From assembly GCA_021234155.1 (NCBI GenBank), contig JAJEKV010000036.1, positions 5,710,209 through 5,774,208 of the forward strand: a DNA stretch of 64,000 nucleotides. The letters run 5' to 3'. Source of the stretch: Isoetes taiwanensis. Taxonomy: Eukaryota; Streptophyta; Lycopodiopsida; Isoetales; Isoetaceae. The notes under the pieces were generated by a model. That model saw only the letters and a program-made list of their open reading frames with translations. It was not told the origin of the DNA and did no database searches. This document shows, in pieces, positions 45,111 through 56,849 of this stretch. Both the position numbers and the translations under genes were made by a program. How positions within the stretch are numbered: position 1 is the stretch's first letter; the number at the start of each line of letters is the position of its first letter.

Positions 45111-45939
45111 GCATAAAAGGCTGCGCACTTTCTGGCGTGGTCGATCTAAGAAAGTAGTTAATTTGAAGTTGATATTATGTCATCTATTAGAAACTTTGAC
45201 TTTTTGTTGTGAAGTTGTCTTTGTGTTTGAGATTTTGTTCTCAAACTCTATGTGTTTTCTTTATGAAGGCTGCTTCCATTTTGAAATACATGAAGTAATC
45301 TTAGGCTTTTACTTAAGATCCACCTAGGCTAATAATGTATGTCTAGTTTATCAGTCTGATGCAAAATGTTAATATCTCTTTCAAAAGATATGTGATAATT
45401 TAGACAAGGAAGATGAAGTTGTCCGGAAAAGGTTGGGAATGAAATTATGCGAATTGTTGAAATAGAAAGAAGTCTTAACTTATTGAGCAGTTAAATGTTT
45501 CGTGAGACTTGAATGGTAGCGATGAATTTTGGTTAATTAGTAATAGCGAGAGGTACTTATATGAAGTCATTTGGATGATAATATTCCATCGTATCCATGA
45601 TTAAACTTACACGTGAAACTTCTTTGCTAATATTTATTCTTGAAATGATGTTTAACAAGTGATAAATCTATTGATGGCATTGCAACCGGTAAACTTAGTG
45701 GTGGTATTTGTCGTGAAGTGATGTGTATGATAGCGTGTTTGAGAAAAAGACGGTAAGTTATAGGTTAGTTTTTAGGCGACGTCTTGAGATTCTTGGTATG
45801 CTTGAATAGTGAAGAGCTACATCACGATGGATTTCAACATTCCATCGTTGGAATTGTGCTTTGAAAAGCATGGCGAAAGCAGAGAAGGTTCATATGAAGG
45901 CAGGATTAGGAGTGACATACAGACAGGGGTGAATGGTGG

Positions 45940-46484
45940 AGGTGGAGAATATATTCTTTGAAGGCAAAGGCGCGTCTATTATAGCGATGCTTTGGAGTGT
46001 ACGCGCTGAATATGAACCTCGATTACATGAACCATATTGAAGACAAAAATGCTCAAGCTCGGAAACAATTTTCAAGTTCCATAGTGGCACAAAAGGCTGG
46101 CGAGGCTTTGCGGGTCAAAGATGACGACATGGAACACTTAAATAAGTTACTAAATAGAAAGTAGTTACAATGTTATTCTTATGAGAAAAGAACAAGGGAA
46201 TTTGAGCAGCCGGTGATTGACATTCAGGAATGAATAAGTTCTCTGGAAACAATAGTGAGAAAGATCATGGTGCAATAAATGCAGAGTGTGATGATAAGAT
46301 GATTCAAGATTCAGAAGCATTTGATTGTAGTAACAAAGTGAAAGACGAAGAATTGCTGGTAATAAAAGAAGTGTTATTAGAGCAATGTCTAACTTCAGAA
46401 GATAGAGCAAAGATAGCATTGTCTAAGGCTGTTCAATTAGATGGAGAATTTGGAAGTAATGCAGAACTTCTAAGGGAATCTTAG
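45940..46484 (+). pseudogene. ATG11-like gene fragment, unit 3
   Basis: The N-terminal part is scrambled at 45900-46220; the second half (MNKFSGNNSEKDHG to GSNAELLRES) is identical to unit 1 until its last codons. Confidence 0.7.
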
Positions 46485-48829
46485 GGTTAGTAGATTTGAA
46501 GTTCTCACACATGCGACGTTCTCAATGTTTCATGCACGTCTTACCTTTGTTTTTGTACATAGCTTTTGTCGGTCTGTTTCATGATGTGAACATATGATTC
46601 CGCGAAGGCGCAATTTCTTTAAACACAAATTCCATCTGAACTATTTGTGAAGAATTTATTTTTATTTTGCATTTTCGTGGCCATTGCAATACTGTGGTTT
46701 GGTGATAAGAGCTGTTAAGTATGTTGCATACAATTTCAAAGCGTGATACGTGGGAAACTCTAAACTGTGGGAAACTCTAAAAGCGATCTTTGGTTATGAA
46801 GGTGTATTCTCTTAGATTGAACTCTGCGAAAGTATATCTTTGCAATAAACATATTGTATGGATGCAAGTTCCAACCAGGGATTTGATCTAATATAGGATA
46901 GAAAAATATAGCGATTTCGTGCCTCTATGCGATTTCACAGTTTAAAATGTCTATATATTCTTTACATTTCATTAATATTCTCACTTTTTATAATAGATAT
47001 ATGGTTATTGTGTCATAGTGAGCAATGGGTCTATTGGGTATTCTATATGCATACACAAGTATTAGGATGCCAGCACAAAGGGGGGTTTGAATGATATTTA
47101 GTTGTTTAACAAATCATTTAAACATTTTAAACATTTAAACACATTATGATAGTTGCCTTTTTGTATGGAATGATTTGATGATATGGGATCTTAGTTTTTT
47201 GTTTTATGAATGTTTTCTAACTTATGTTTGTAGGGCATAAAGTTCGCATAGAGTTGCAAGGCAAAGTCGGGTGATCATAGCTGTGAATGAACTTATTTTT
47301 GCCAAGACCACTTCTGTGAATTACTTGGTCATGTTCAGCTATGGAATCTTGAGAATGATATCTCGTTTGCAGACGTGGCATACGATCAAGAATGCTTTCT
47401 TCTTACGCAAGGTTGGTCTACAAAGAATGCCTGTCGAGTATAAGAATTCCTGTGCCTTTTCCATAGATGTTGTTGTGCAAAACAAATCAAATGTCACAAT
47501 GACTGACTGTCAATTCTCACCTATAGACGACACTAATGTTACTAACTCTGGGTCCGCAACATTTCTAACCGATTCATCTAACTTGTGAATAATAAATGCT
47601 CTGCAAATCTCAGATGATTTAATAGAAGCAGCTATTGTTCCACTTCTCCCTGCAGCTGGTACTATGGGTGTAAACAAATAGACATGTTCGTCCAATTCTT
47701 ATTTATTTATCCAGTTCATTCTCTAAGAAATATTCGAGTTTTCCATACCAACAAGTCTATGAAACTAGTTAGAAACAGTATTACCGGGCCTTTAGGTTTG
47801 TTGTGATGATTTGAAATAATGCCCAATGTGCACAATAAGGAGGTGATATATTTGACAAAATTTGTTGAGCGCACACAATATTTTAGATCTATAACTAACT
47901 GATGTTACTCTAAAGTTAAAAAGGATTTTGGTGGCATGCTAGGAAGGAATGATAAACTAGAAGATAGTGGATATCTTCCTTTCTCATGAGAAGTAGCAAC
48001 ATACCATATAGACCAGCTAGCATTTTATGTGAATAATACGACCTCTCTACAGTAGATTTTAGCCCATGCTCTTTCATTACTGATGGTTCTGCCTTGATAT
48101 AATTTAATATAATGCAACTATAGTTAATGAGACATCAAAAATTCTAATGCAATTCATAGTGGCCTAGCAAAGAAAGGAATATTAGAAGGACGCTTGACGA
48201 CCGTGAAGTTACATAGCTTTCATTTTCACTAGTTGTGTCATAGGTTATAAGTTATGGTCTTTTTTGTGTATTGCCTTCATTTTAGAGAATAGACGTTTGA
48301 ATCCATATCTCAAGTTGGCTTCTTCTATGGAGATATTTTGGTGTCGACTTCGGTCAAATAAACAGATATGTTGTTTAAATCGTCGTTCCTCATACGACAA
48401 TGGTATGTTTGGAAGACTGTTGCTAGAGATATTCTGTTTATCCAATTCTTATTTGTTTATGTAGTTCATTTTCTTTCCTTTCCTTTGAATTCATATTGTA
48501 TGAGTCTTAGAAAGCCATGCCCCTTGGATGTAAACCCCCAATTGTTAGAATTCTAAATGAATTCACTTCAATTATATGCATGCCATCTATATAATCTTAG
48601 ATTGATTTATGCAATATATAATATTCATAGGCAAATGTTAAATGGAATATTTATGTAAGAAGGCATCGTCAGTCATTAAAAATGACGAGGGCATGACTAG
48701 ATATGTAATAATTATAATAGGATATTAAATCTCTACTCATTTTGATTCCTCTGTTCCTTTGTTTACTCTGCTTTCTCTTAAGCTGAATTGCTCTCCGCCT
48801 AATCAATCCGACCTTTGTAAAAGCACAAA

Positions 48830-49585
48830 AGTTTCTTGATGGCATTTGTGTTTACGGTCGACGTCAAATTTGGCGAGTTCTTTGGTAAGAAAGGGTTGTA
48901 TTTCTTTATGTTATTCTGTCTCCTTGTGATCAGCGATGTTTTAAGCATCTTTGTAGGAATTTGGAGGGAGTTGCGATGTACCCGGATAAAGAAATCAACG
49001 CTATTGGCTCGAATCGAAAAAAATTATTCTGTCTTCCACGGTATCGATTGGGCAAAAGAATCTTCTTATTTGAAGGATGGGAGCTTTTTTTGCTTGAAAA
49101 CAATATAACCGATGGTACTGCTCTTCTGTGTTTCACATCAAATAACGGCACAAACTTGACAGCAAGAGCTCTTGATGGGACTTATCGTGTAAAACCTCTT
49201 GGTAATTGGGAACTTGGCACTCCTAGCGACAATGGACCTGCTAATACAAATAAAAAAGCTGGGCATGATATTAAGAACAATTTTTCTGTGCATGTCGATG
49301 TCGAGAATGAGGTTTTTGTTACTGATGATGATTTATCTGATGAAGAAGAACCAATATCAAAGAAAGCATTAGTGTTCCTCTCCTCAAAGCTAACTTCAGC
49401 GGAGGCCTGAATGCCAGTATTATCTTTTGCTTTCAAGTATCGGACCTGGTGATCAGAAAGCAGGGTTAGCAAGCAAAAAAAGCAAGCATTGCCTCAGCCA
49501 TGGTTGGAATGCTTTCAAAAAATTGTTTGGCTTACGACTTGGTGATATCTTAGAATTTAAATTGCATGGAGATGAACTTCAATGA
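48830..49585 (+). pseudogene. B3-domain-like gene fragment with extra segment, unit 3
   Basis: A frame at 48961-49410 carries RLGKRIFLFEGWELFLLENN, then about 80 bp (around 49127-49210) encoding CFTSNNGTNLTARALDGTY and a LGNWELG end, absent from units 1 and 2, and then the shared acidic segment. The extra piece is in frame with both sides, so it is probably ancestral and lost from the other two copies. A GAGCTCTT/GCTCTT microhomology lies near one end. Confidence 0.5.
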
Positions 49586-50096
49586 AACATGAAAGTTCTG
49601 GAAAGTGCAACTTTACATAGCTGAAGCCTCAAAGTTAATTAGTGTTCGAGAGCTTTTTTATGTTTAGAGAAAACGACATTTTGTTTTCTTTGAATGTTTT
49701 CCTTATGTGATCGATTTTTACTTCCCTGACTGTTTTATGTTCTCCAATGTATGATCAGACTCCGATAAATATAATATACATAATTGAATGCCCTTTCCAT
49801 GATTTGTAATATTGTAGTTGGATTGAATATAAGAACCTAAAAATGTTAGATGGACTATACCAAGCAGCATTGAATGTGAAGTTGTTTGTCATATGCTTAT
49901 TCATAAATCCATTTGGTGATTACATTAGAGGAAGTATTTCCTATCCTTTCTTTGGGAAGTATTCATAATTTCAATAATTCATAAAATGAAGCTTCCATTT
50001 ATGGTTGAAGGGCTTTAAGCGAGAAAAGTTTATAGTTTATCTCTTGGCCAATTAAATGTTCTTTGTGTTTAGGCTAATTATTGTTTTTCTATACGG

Positions 50097-50380
50097 GGTA
50101 ATCGAGTTCTTTCTACTTACTCTATTTTCGATTTCGATCATGCATTTATCGAGTGTGATAAGAAGGAGCATGCGAAGTTTGCCTACAATGGAAAAGGAAG
50201 TTCTTTGAGGAAGTACTAGCTAGGCCAAATAATCGACTTACTTGCAAACTAGAAGCGATCTTTAAGATATTCGGTGGTTTTATTTTCCAACATATTATTG
50301 TGCTAAATGCACGGAGGGGGCTGGCAGTGTCGGACCATGAACATGGTAGTTTTACTTTTAAAAGAATATATGGTTAATAT
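50097..50380 (+). pseudogene. Unrecognised exon, unit 3
   Basis: Counterpart of 16665-16944. The acceptor CTACAG reads TACGGG and the frame is broken at three CTG/CAG sites (CATGCGAAG for CATTCTGAAG, AATCGACTT for AATCTGACTT, TTCGGTGG for TTCAGGTGG). Confidence 0.4.
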
Positions 50381-51479
50381 TCTAAGCTCAATTTTCCTAC
50401 CTTAAAGTGTGAGAGGGTATCACTTTCATAAACATGTTTTATGGTCAAAGTTAAATAATATCTATGTTTTTTGAAAAATTTTGCTCTATAGTTGTTACTG
50501 CTTCAATCAATAAAATAATTTGACTTCAATGTCTTGAACTCCTTTAGTTTATTCTGTTCTATATCTGACTGTTGCAAGTTCAATTCCAAATACAATGGTC
50601 AATATCATATACCAAGTAATGTTAGGGTTTGCAGTTTATGAAGTTAGCATTTCAATTGATATTATATCACTTCTAACTCGCACTCACTAAAGATAACCTA
50701 TGATAGATCTTCCACATCTTTTAAAGAACATTGTGTTTGCATAAAATATGCGTTCGATGAACAAGTATAATTGAGTCCCAAATAGCAAGTTCAATGCAAA
50801 TATACGAACATATATGAAGATATCTGAAGAATAAATAGCTCTCCGAAGAATAGTAGTCAGCAATACTATGGACACAACACAAGCGAATGCGATGATGGAG
50901 GCCAAGCTGTAAAGGATATAAGGATGAGGGGGATATATTATACCCCCCATCAATACCCCATGCATACATACCCCATGGATTGCCTTAAATCCCCACCGTT
51001 TAAAAGAAAATGAAGGCTCCAAAACTTGATACGTCATGGGGCATTATAAAAGGTCATCGGACTGACCATCCAAAGGGAATGCAATGACATCTTTACATCG
51101 TTGGATGGAAGGGGGCAGGGCGAATCCTGACCATCCATTATGGGCAAGCAGATCCAAGGAAGATGTAAAAATTAAGGCTTTGAATCGTAGCTATGAAAAT
51201 CAATGGGAATTTCAGGCTTTGAATATTCATTGTCAGATTGAGGTTTCACGTTCATTCGAAAATCGAGAGGAAATATTCCCCTTGCTCCGTCGAAATCTAA
51301 TAAAAAATCTAATTGTGAAATTGTGACTATGGCAAACACCGGAATTGTTGTAGTGTATGGTAGTGATGCCATGACAGAGCCTAAGAAACGTGTGACAAAT
51401 AGCAAATGGAGGTGTAGAGTTTGGCGACGAAATTAGATCATGTTAATTGGCCCTTTTGGTTTTGTTCTTATGGCGCAAA

Positions 51480-51740
51480 TGGTGGAAGATCGACGTTGTA
51501 GCAGCGGGTGGTTCAAGTAGTTTAGGATGCTTAAAGTGTGGACAAAGTGGACACTTTGGACGGGAATTTCCAAGTTCTGATTCACATAGTTGTTATAGAG
51601 GCAAAGGTCGTCAGTGAGGAAGAACATGTACGAAGAAGAAATTCTAATGAGAATAAGTGGAGTGGATGAACAAAATCTAAATGGAACAAACCCAAAGAAT
51701 CAACTGACTGTAGATGGGGAAGAGATAAACTACTCATAAT
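51480..51740 (+). pseudogene. Zinc-knuckle gene remnant A, unit 3
   Basis: Matches unit 1, including the frame closed after CYRGKG; the knuckle GCLKCGQSGHFGREF is unchanged. Confidence 0.6.
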
Positions 51741-52029
51741 AGGACATTGCTTTATATAAGAAGGAAAAGTCATGTCTTCTTATCAGTAAATGAAAAGAAT
51801 TGGTTTTCCCTAGTGTTTTTAAAATTACCACGATCTTTCTATTCACATTCGTTAGATCAAACAGAGAAAATCGGGAACAGTTAGGAACCAAAGGTGATTG
51901 CAAAAATGAATGGGAGATTATCTTGATAATAACCCGAACTAGATCTAGGTATTGATGACCCGAACTCTCATTGTTGACAAAAAAATATGTTTTTCCCAAA
52001 AATGGCGCAACTTCCTCCATAGAGTGCCT

Positions 52030-52220
52030 GATCCAGACACGAACTTCTTCCTAGGTACACCCTTATATGTTTATGATAAGGAACATTGTCCATCCTAGCA
52101 CATAATATATATGAGCATAGCTTAAAGGGGACGGCCTCTATGTGTTCCCTGTGACACGGGAAAACAAGGCCCTATAAATAGAATGCTCGTTCTGCCTGAG
52201 CATTACAGAAAAAACATCCT
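52030..52220 (+). promoter_or_regulatory. TATA promoter A, unit 3
   Basis: CTATAAATAG at 52172-52181 in an undisturbed context (GCTCGTTCTGCCTGAGC between TATA and the lost start codon). The following exon remnant (CTG in place of ATG) ends GGAGTAACTGG near 52377. Confidence 0.55.
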
Positions 52221-52479
52221 GGTGAGCATCTTATCGTGCAGCTTGATCTGGGGCAGAGTTGGCTATAGTGTTCCCCCTGAAGGGCCTCCTCCTAGTCATG
52301 ATGCAAATTCTGATAGGCTGTCGTGATCCAGAAATGATCTTGCCTTTCTGACAACTAAGTGCGCATACATAATTGGAGTAACTGGAACATAATTCAAGAT
52401 ATTATTCCTTTTTCCTGTCATTACATCTAAAATTCAATGATTTCCATTTTGAACTTCGACTTACCTGCTGAAACAACAG

Positions 52480-53880
52480 TTGTGCTGCTAGTGTGACTCG
52501 TCTTTGGAACGTTAAAAGTCATTTTACTCACAATAAGTCCAGTATGGCTACTCAAAAAGAAATCATACTTTTGGGGGTCGCATACTACTGTATCCACGTT
52601 TATTCCTGGATGAAATCACACACCATTTCTAAACAGATTGAGAGTACACGTGCATAAACTGAAAACTTTACTTGGGGAAATATTTCCTTGGCTATTCGCA
52701 CGAAAGAAACATGTATGGTGACGTTTCAGTGCAGAAATTAATGTTATCTTTGGATTATAGTCGTCTTTCAAGCCTTCACATGCCTGCAAAAAATCAATTT
52801 ATTAAACATTTCAAAATCGATTTCTCAAGCTAACATCTGCATTCCTTTCTTAGTGCTGCCAAGTTTACATTAAGAACAGTTGCAAACTGGGATTCGCTAA
52901 CACCATCCCGAAAGTCCAAAATACAATAAAATTTATTAAAATTGAACCTGAAAAATGGGAGAGAACTATACATAGCCATAAAGCGGTGGGAACTTGAAGA
53001 CAAGCAGCTGTGGAGGCAACTGTTTTGTTCCAATACTTACTGAGTTTGTAAACATATTGAGAGTACACGTGCATAAACTGAAAGCTTTACTTGGGGAAAT
53101 ATTTCCTCGGCTATTCGCACGAAAGAAACATGTATGGTGACATTTCAGTGCAACAATTAATGTTATCTTTGGATTATAGTCGTCTTTCAAGCCTTCACAT
53201 GCCTGCAAAAAACCAATTTATTAAACATTTCAAAATCAATTTCTCAAACTAACATCTGCATTCCTTTCGTAGTGCTGCCAAGTCTACATTAAGAACAGTT
53301 GCAAACTGGGATTCGCTAACACCATCCCGAAAGTCCAAAATACAATAAAATTTATTAGAATTGAACCTGAAAAATGGGAGAGAACTATACATAGCCATAA
53401 AGCGGTGGGAACTTGAAGACAACAAGCTGTGGAGGCAACTGTTTTGTTCCAATACTTACTGAGTTTGTAAACATATTGAGAGTACACGTGCATAAACTGA
53501 AAACTTTACTTGGGGAAATATTTCCTCGGCTATTCGCACGAAAGAAACATGTATGGTGACGTTTCAATGCAACAATTAATGCTATCTTTGGATTATAGTC
53601 GTCTTTCAAGCCTTCACATGCCTGCAAAAAACCAATTTATTAAACATTTCAAAATCAATTTCTCAACCTAACATCTGCATTCCTTTAAGTAGTCTTTGCC
53701 AAGTCTACATTAAAACGAGTTAAAAGCGGGATTCGCTAACACCATCCCGAAAGTCCAAAATACAATAAAATTTATTAGAATTGAACCTGAGAAATGGGAG
53801 AGAACTATACATAGCCATAAAGCAGTGGGAACCTGAAGACAACAAGCTGTGAAGGCAACTGTTTTGTTCCAATCCCTACT
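52480..53880 (-). pseudogene. Argonaute PIWI exon pairs in tandem, clean copy, unit 3
   Basis: The three repeats are undamaged here. The minus-strand frames FRDGVSESQFATVLNV (around 52895, 53310) and ACEGLKDDYNPKITL with IVALKCHHTCFF (52966-53208 and 53385-53627) can be read directly. The repeats differ from each other by about 5-10%, much more than the units differ, so the exon-pair amplification is older than the 16.7-kb triplication. Confidence 0.85.
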
Positions 53881-54790
53881 GAGTCTGTAAACCCTTTCAA
53901 CAATTCCCAACGCATTGATAGTTTCACATTTTGATGATTGTGTTTTGACCCATGCGGCAAATCGAGATATCCTTGGGCAATCTCTACAGCCCACTACCTG
54001 CAAGTCAAAATAGGAATATAATAAATTGAAACTTGAAATGTCAGCTGCACACACAGTTCAATCCTTATAGCTGGAATTGATGGTGACTTTGACAAGAATG
54101 GGGCTCCATGCGACACATCCATTACAAAGATTATAGTTGGCCCTCTGGAGATCTTTGGAAGACCACGATCAAACTCCATCGATAATACCGTATTACATCC
54201 TCCACAGTACAGTTTCGAAAGTAAGTCTTCAGTTCAATGATCAGGGGAGTCATTATGGGGTACCAAGTGTGTTACGTTGGCATTAATTTTCAAAGCCACG
54301 TTCGTCAAGTACTGATCATTTATATTACGGGGAGGAACTATACACTGATTAATAAGTCCAACGCCTGATAGAAACAGTTTATTAATCGGCCCTGTAGAAC
54401 ATCTCTCTGCATAAGTATGCATTGCATCCAAGGGGGGTTCACCTTGAAATCCCGTATGAACCATCTGAGTTATAAGAAATGGGTTATTTTTGGAGAGTTT
54501 CGTACGAAAATATATGGAAAGGGATGGTTTTTTATGAAATTTTGCAATATTTTAAGCCTGTAGATTTTCGATATGGGTATTTTTCTAGTTCTTTTGGACC
54601 GTATACTATGGGTTTTCTTGCTACCCCAGTAACGCAGATGGCATATCCATATTGTATATAGGTGAATCCCCCGGGATTGCATCTTCCTTCGTAAACTACA
54701 TATAAAAGGAATCAAACCATTATATACCATAGAGATTAGTCTTTCTGAGGTAGAATGCATAGAATAAACTCTAGTGGCTTTTTTAGCTGA
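53881..54790 (-). pseudogene. Argonaute PIWI core exons with hAT-like insertion, unit 3
   Basis: As in unit 1, but the intron has the empty site for the 280-bp MITE (AGG at 54243-54245). The upstream exon side (before GLINQCIVPP) is split by a 247-bp insertion at 54429-54675. CETINALGIVERV, FDRGLPKIS and NDQYLTNVALKINANV are all readable. Confidence 0.85.
54429..54675. mobile_element. 247-bp hAT-like MITE, only in unit 3
   Basis: Flanked by the 8-bp target duplication ATTGCATC (54421-54428 and 54676-54683); units 1 and 2 have a single ATTGCATC there. The ends are imperfect inverted repeats: CAAGGGGGGTTCACCT at the left against CCCGGGGGATTCACCT read from the right, 13 of 16 matching. An 8-bp duplication with CA-G-rich ends is typical of hAT elements. 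It has no coding capacity, so it was moved in trans. Confidence 0.85.
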
Positions 54791-54809
54791 AATTTTAAAG
54801 CATTAAACA

Positions 54810-55790
54810 TCATCGAAACTCTGTGAGTATCGATGGGGAGGAAATGAACATGGTGCTATTGGTAATAATGATACAGATAACAAGGAATTAGGTAAGAATG
54901 ATAGTTGGGGAATTGCATCAAATGGAAATGACAAATGGGGAGGAGACAACTCAAATGCTAATGATTGTTGGGGTATTGCTTCCAATGAAACTAACACATC
55001 TGGAGCAGATAATAATAGAACACTAGTTGGCAATGATAGTCGGGGGACGACATGAAATACAACGGTTAGATGAGGAACCACATGTAGTGGAGGAGGTGAT
55101 GAAGGGTCAGATCAATGGCATCGACAAGATGCGCAAGATGGCCATGGCAGAGGAGAGTATTATGGATCTGGAAAAAGAGGAGCTGGTGATTTGAGTATCT
55201 CAGGATGCTTCAAATGTGGAGAAAATGGACACCTTGCACGGGAACACCCAAGTAGTGGAGGATCAGGAGGATCGCGCGGTTCAGAATGCCTCAAGTGTAA
55301 AGAAAGTGGACAGTTCAGATGGGAATGCCCAATTGGTGTGTGATCGGGTTGTCCAGGCAGTTGAGAATGCTTAAAATGTGAAAGAACTGGACACTTTGCA
55401 CGTGAATGTTCAAGTCGTGATTCAGACAACTGCCATAGAGGCAGAGACCACGGGTGTGGCAGAAAACGAGTAAGAAGAGATTTAAATCACAATGAGTGGG
55501 GTGGGCGAATAGAATTTCAATGGAAGAAAGCCAAAGAATAAACTGAGTGTGGATGGGGAGATCGACATAATGCCATTGGTAATAGTGATCTGATAATAAC
55601 GCAGGGAAGCAGTGATAATGATAGTTGGGGGACTGCATCAAGTGGAAATGATAGATCGGGAGGAGGCAATGCAAATGCTAATGATTCTTAGGGCATTGCT
55701 TCCAACAACAATAACACCTTTGGACTAATAGATAATGGTAGAAAACTGCTTGGCATTGATGGTTGGAAAATGGCACTAATTACAAGTGCT
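54810..55790 (+). pseudogene. WG-repeat / CCHC zinc-knuckle gene fragment B, unit 3
   Basis: Same as unit 1 with HLAREH intact; a disturbed patch at 55590-55610 (GATCTGATAATAACGC in place of GATACAGATAACAGG) hits a CAG. Stops between the knuckles are shared with the other units. Confidence 0.7.
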
Positions 55791-56214
55791 TGACGAGGAA
55801 CAACCTAGGAATAACCCTCTCCATCTGTTGGTCTGAAAGGTTATTTCCATAATTTGCTTGAGGTAAATGTTAACCTCCTCTAAAAACCAGCTTAAAGTAG
55901 AAAGATGCTAGTGGTTAAACATTAAAACTCGTTGCATGAGTGCCTGATCATATAATTGTAAACAAATTGTCATTTAGCTCTGCTAATTTTTGTCCAATTT
56001 TATTGCCACTGCCTAATGCCAATACTCGTGCTAAATTCTTAGGATGAATACCAGATGACGACAGACGAAATCATTGTTGTATTCCCTGCAAATCAAATAT
56101 GACAGCACAAGATATAATTAATGCATTTTCTGAATATATCGTTGTCTGCCTGTAGGAAAAGACAAATGTTCATGTTTGAACAACTAAACAAGATCTAATC
56201 CAGATACTAAGTTC

Positions 56215-56350
56215 CTTCCAGATACACCCTTATATGTTTACGATAAGGGCCATTGTCCATCCTAGCACATAACATATATGAGTATAGCTTAAAGGGGACG
56301 GCCTTTATGTGCTGCTTGTGACGCGGGAAAACAAGGCCCTATAAATAGAA
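56215..56350 (+). promoter_or_regulatory. TATA promoter B, unit 3
   Basis: CTATAAATAG at 56339-56348, 38 bp before the ATG at 56386. This is the best-preserved promoter plus exon in the window. Confidence 0.6.
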
Positions 56351-56385
56351 TGGTCGCTCTGACTAAGCATTACACAAAAAACATC

Positions 56386-56544
56386 ATGGTGAACATCTTG
56401 TCGTGCAGCTTGATCTGGGGCAGAGTTGGTTGTGGTGTTCCCCCTGAAGAGCCTCCTCCTACTGATGATGCAGATTCTCATAGGCTGTCGTCATCCAGAA
56501 ATGACCTTGCCTTTGTGGCGGCTAAGTGCGCATACGTACTTGGA
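56386..56544 (+). CDS. Short open first exon B, intact copy
   Basis: 53 codons, MVNILSCSLIWGRVG, CGVPPEEPPPTDDADSHR, then NDLAFVAAKCAYVLG, ending in phase at donor GTAAGT (56545). The proline/acid-rich middle has no recognised domain. The sense, spacing to TATA and perfect donor suggest a real transcribed first exon. The downstream partner exon is not seen; on this strand the sequence is antisense to the Argonaute C-terminal exon. Confidence 0.5.
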
Positions 56545-56631
56545 GTAAGTAGAACAGAATTCAAGATATTATCACTTCTTCTCGTCATTATATCTAAAAT
56601 TCAATGAGTACCATTTCGAACTTCCACTTAC

Positions 56632-56826
56632 TTGCTGAGACAACAGTTGTGCTCTTTGCATAGCTGTTAGAATGGCAACCTTATTAGCTCTTAGTTATGT
56701 GCAAACAATTGAGAGATAATCTCATATATACATGTAGTTGAGATACTTTATCAAATGTTGTAGTTCATCAACGCCGAGATCAATCTCATCCATTAGAACA
56801 ATGTAGTGTGTTGGTCTAGTTGTTCC
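56632..56826 (-). pseudogene. Argonaute C-terminal PIWI exon, unit 3
   Basis: Same as unit 1 and undamaged, with acceptor CCTGCAG (minus strand) at 56833-56827 and donor GTAAGT at 56631-56626. GTTRPTHY and VLMDEI are present; a stop follows after MYI. Confidence 0.85.
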
Positions 56827-56849
56827 CTGCAGGTGCATGTATACTCATA

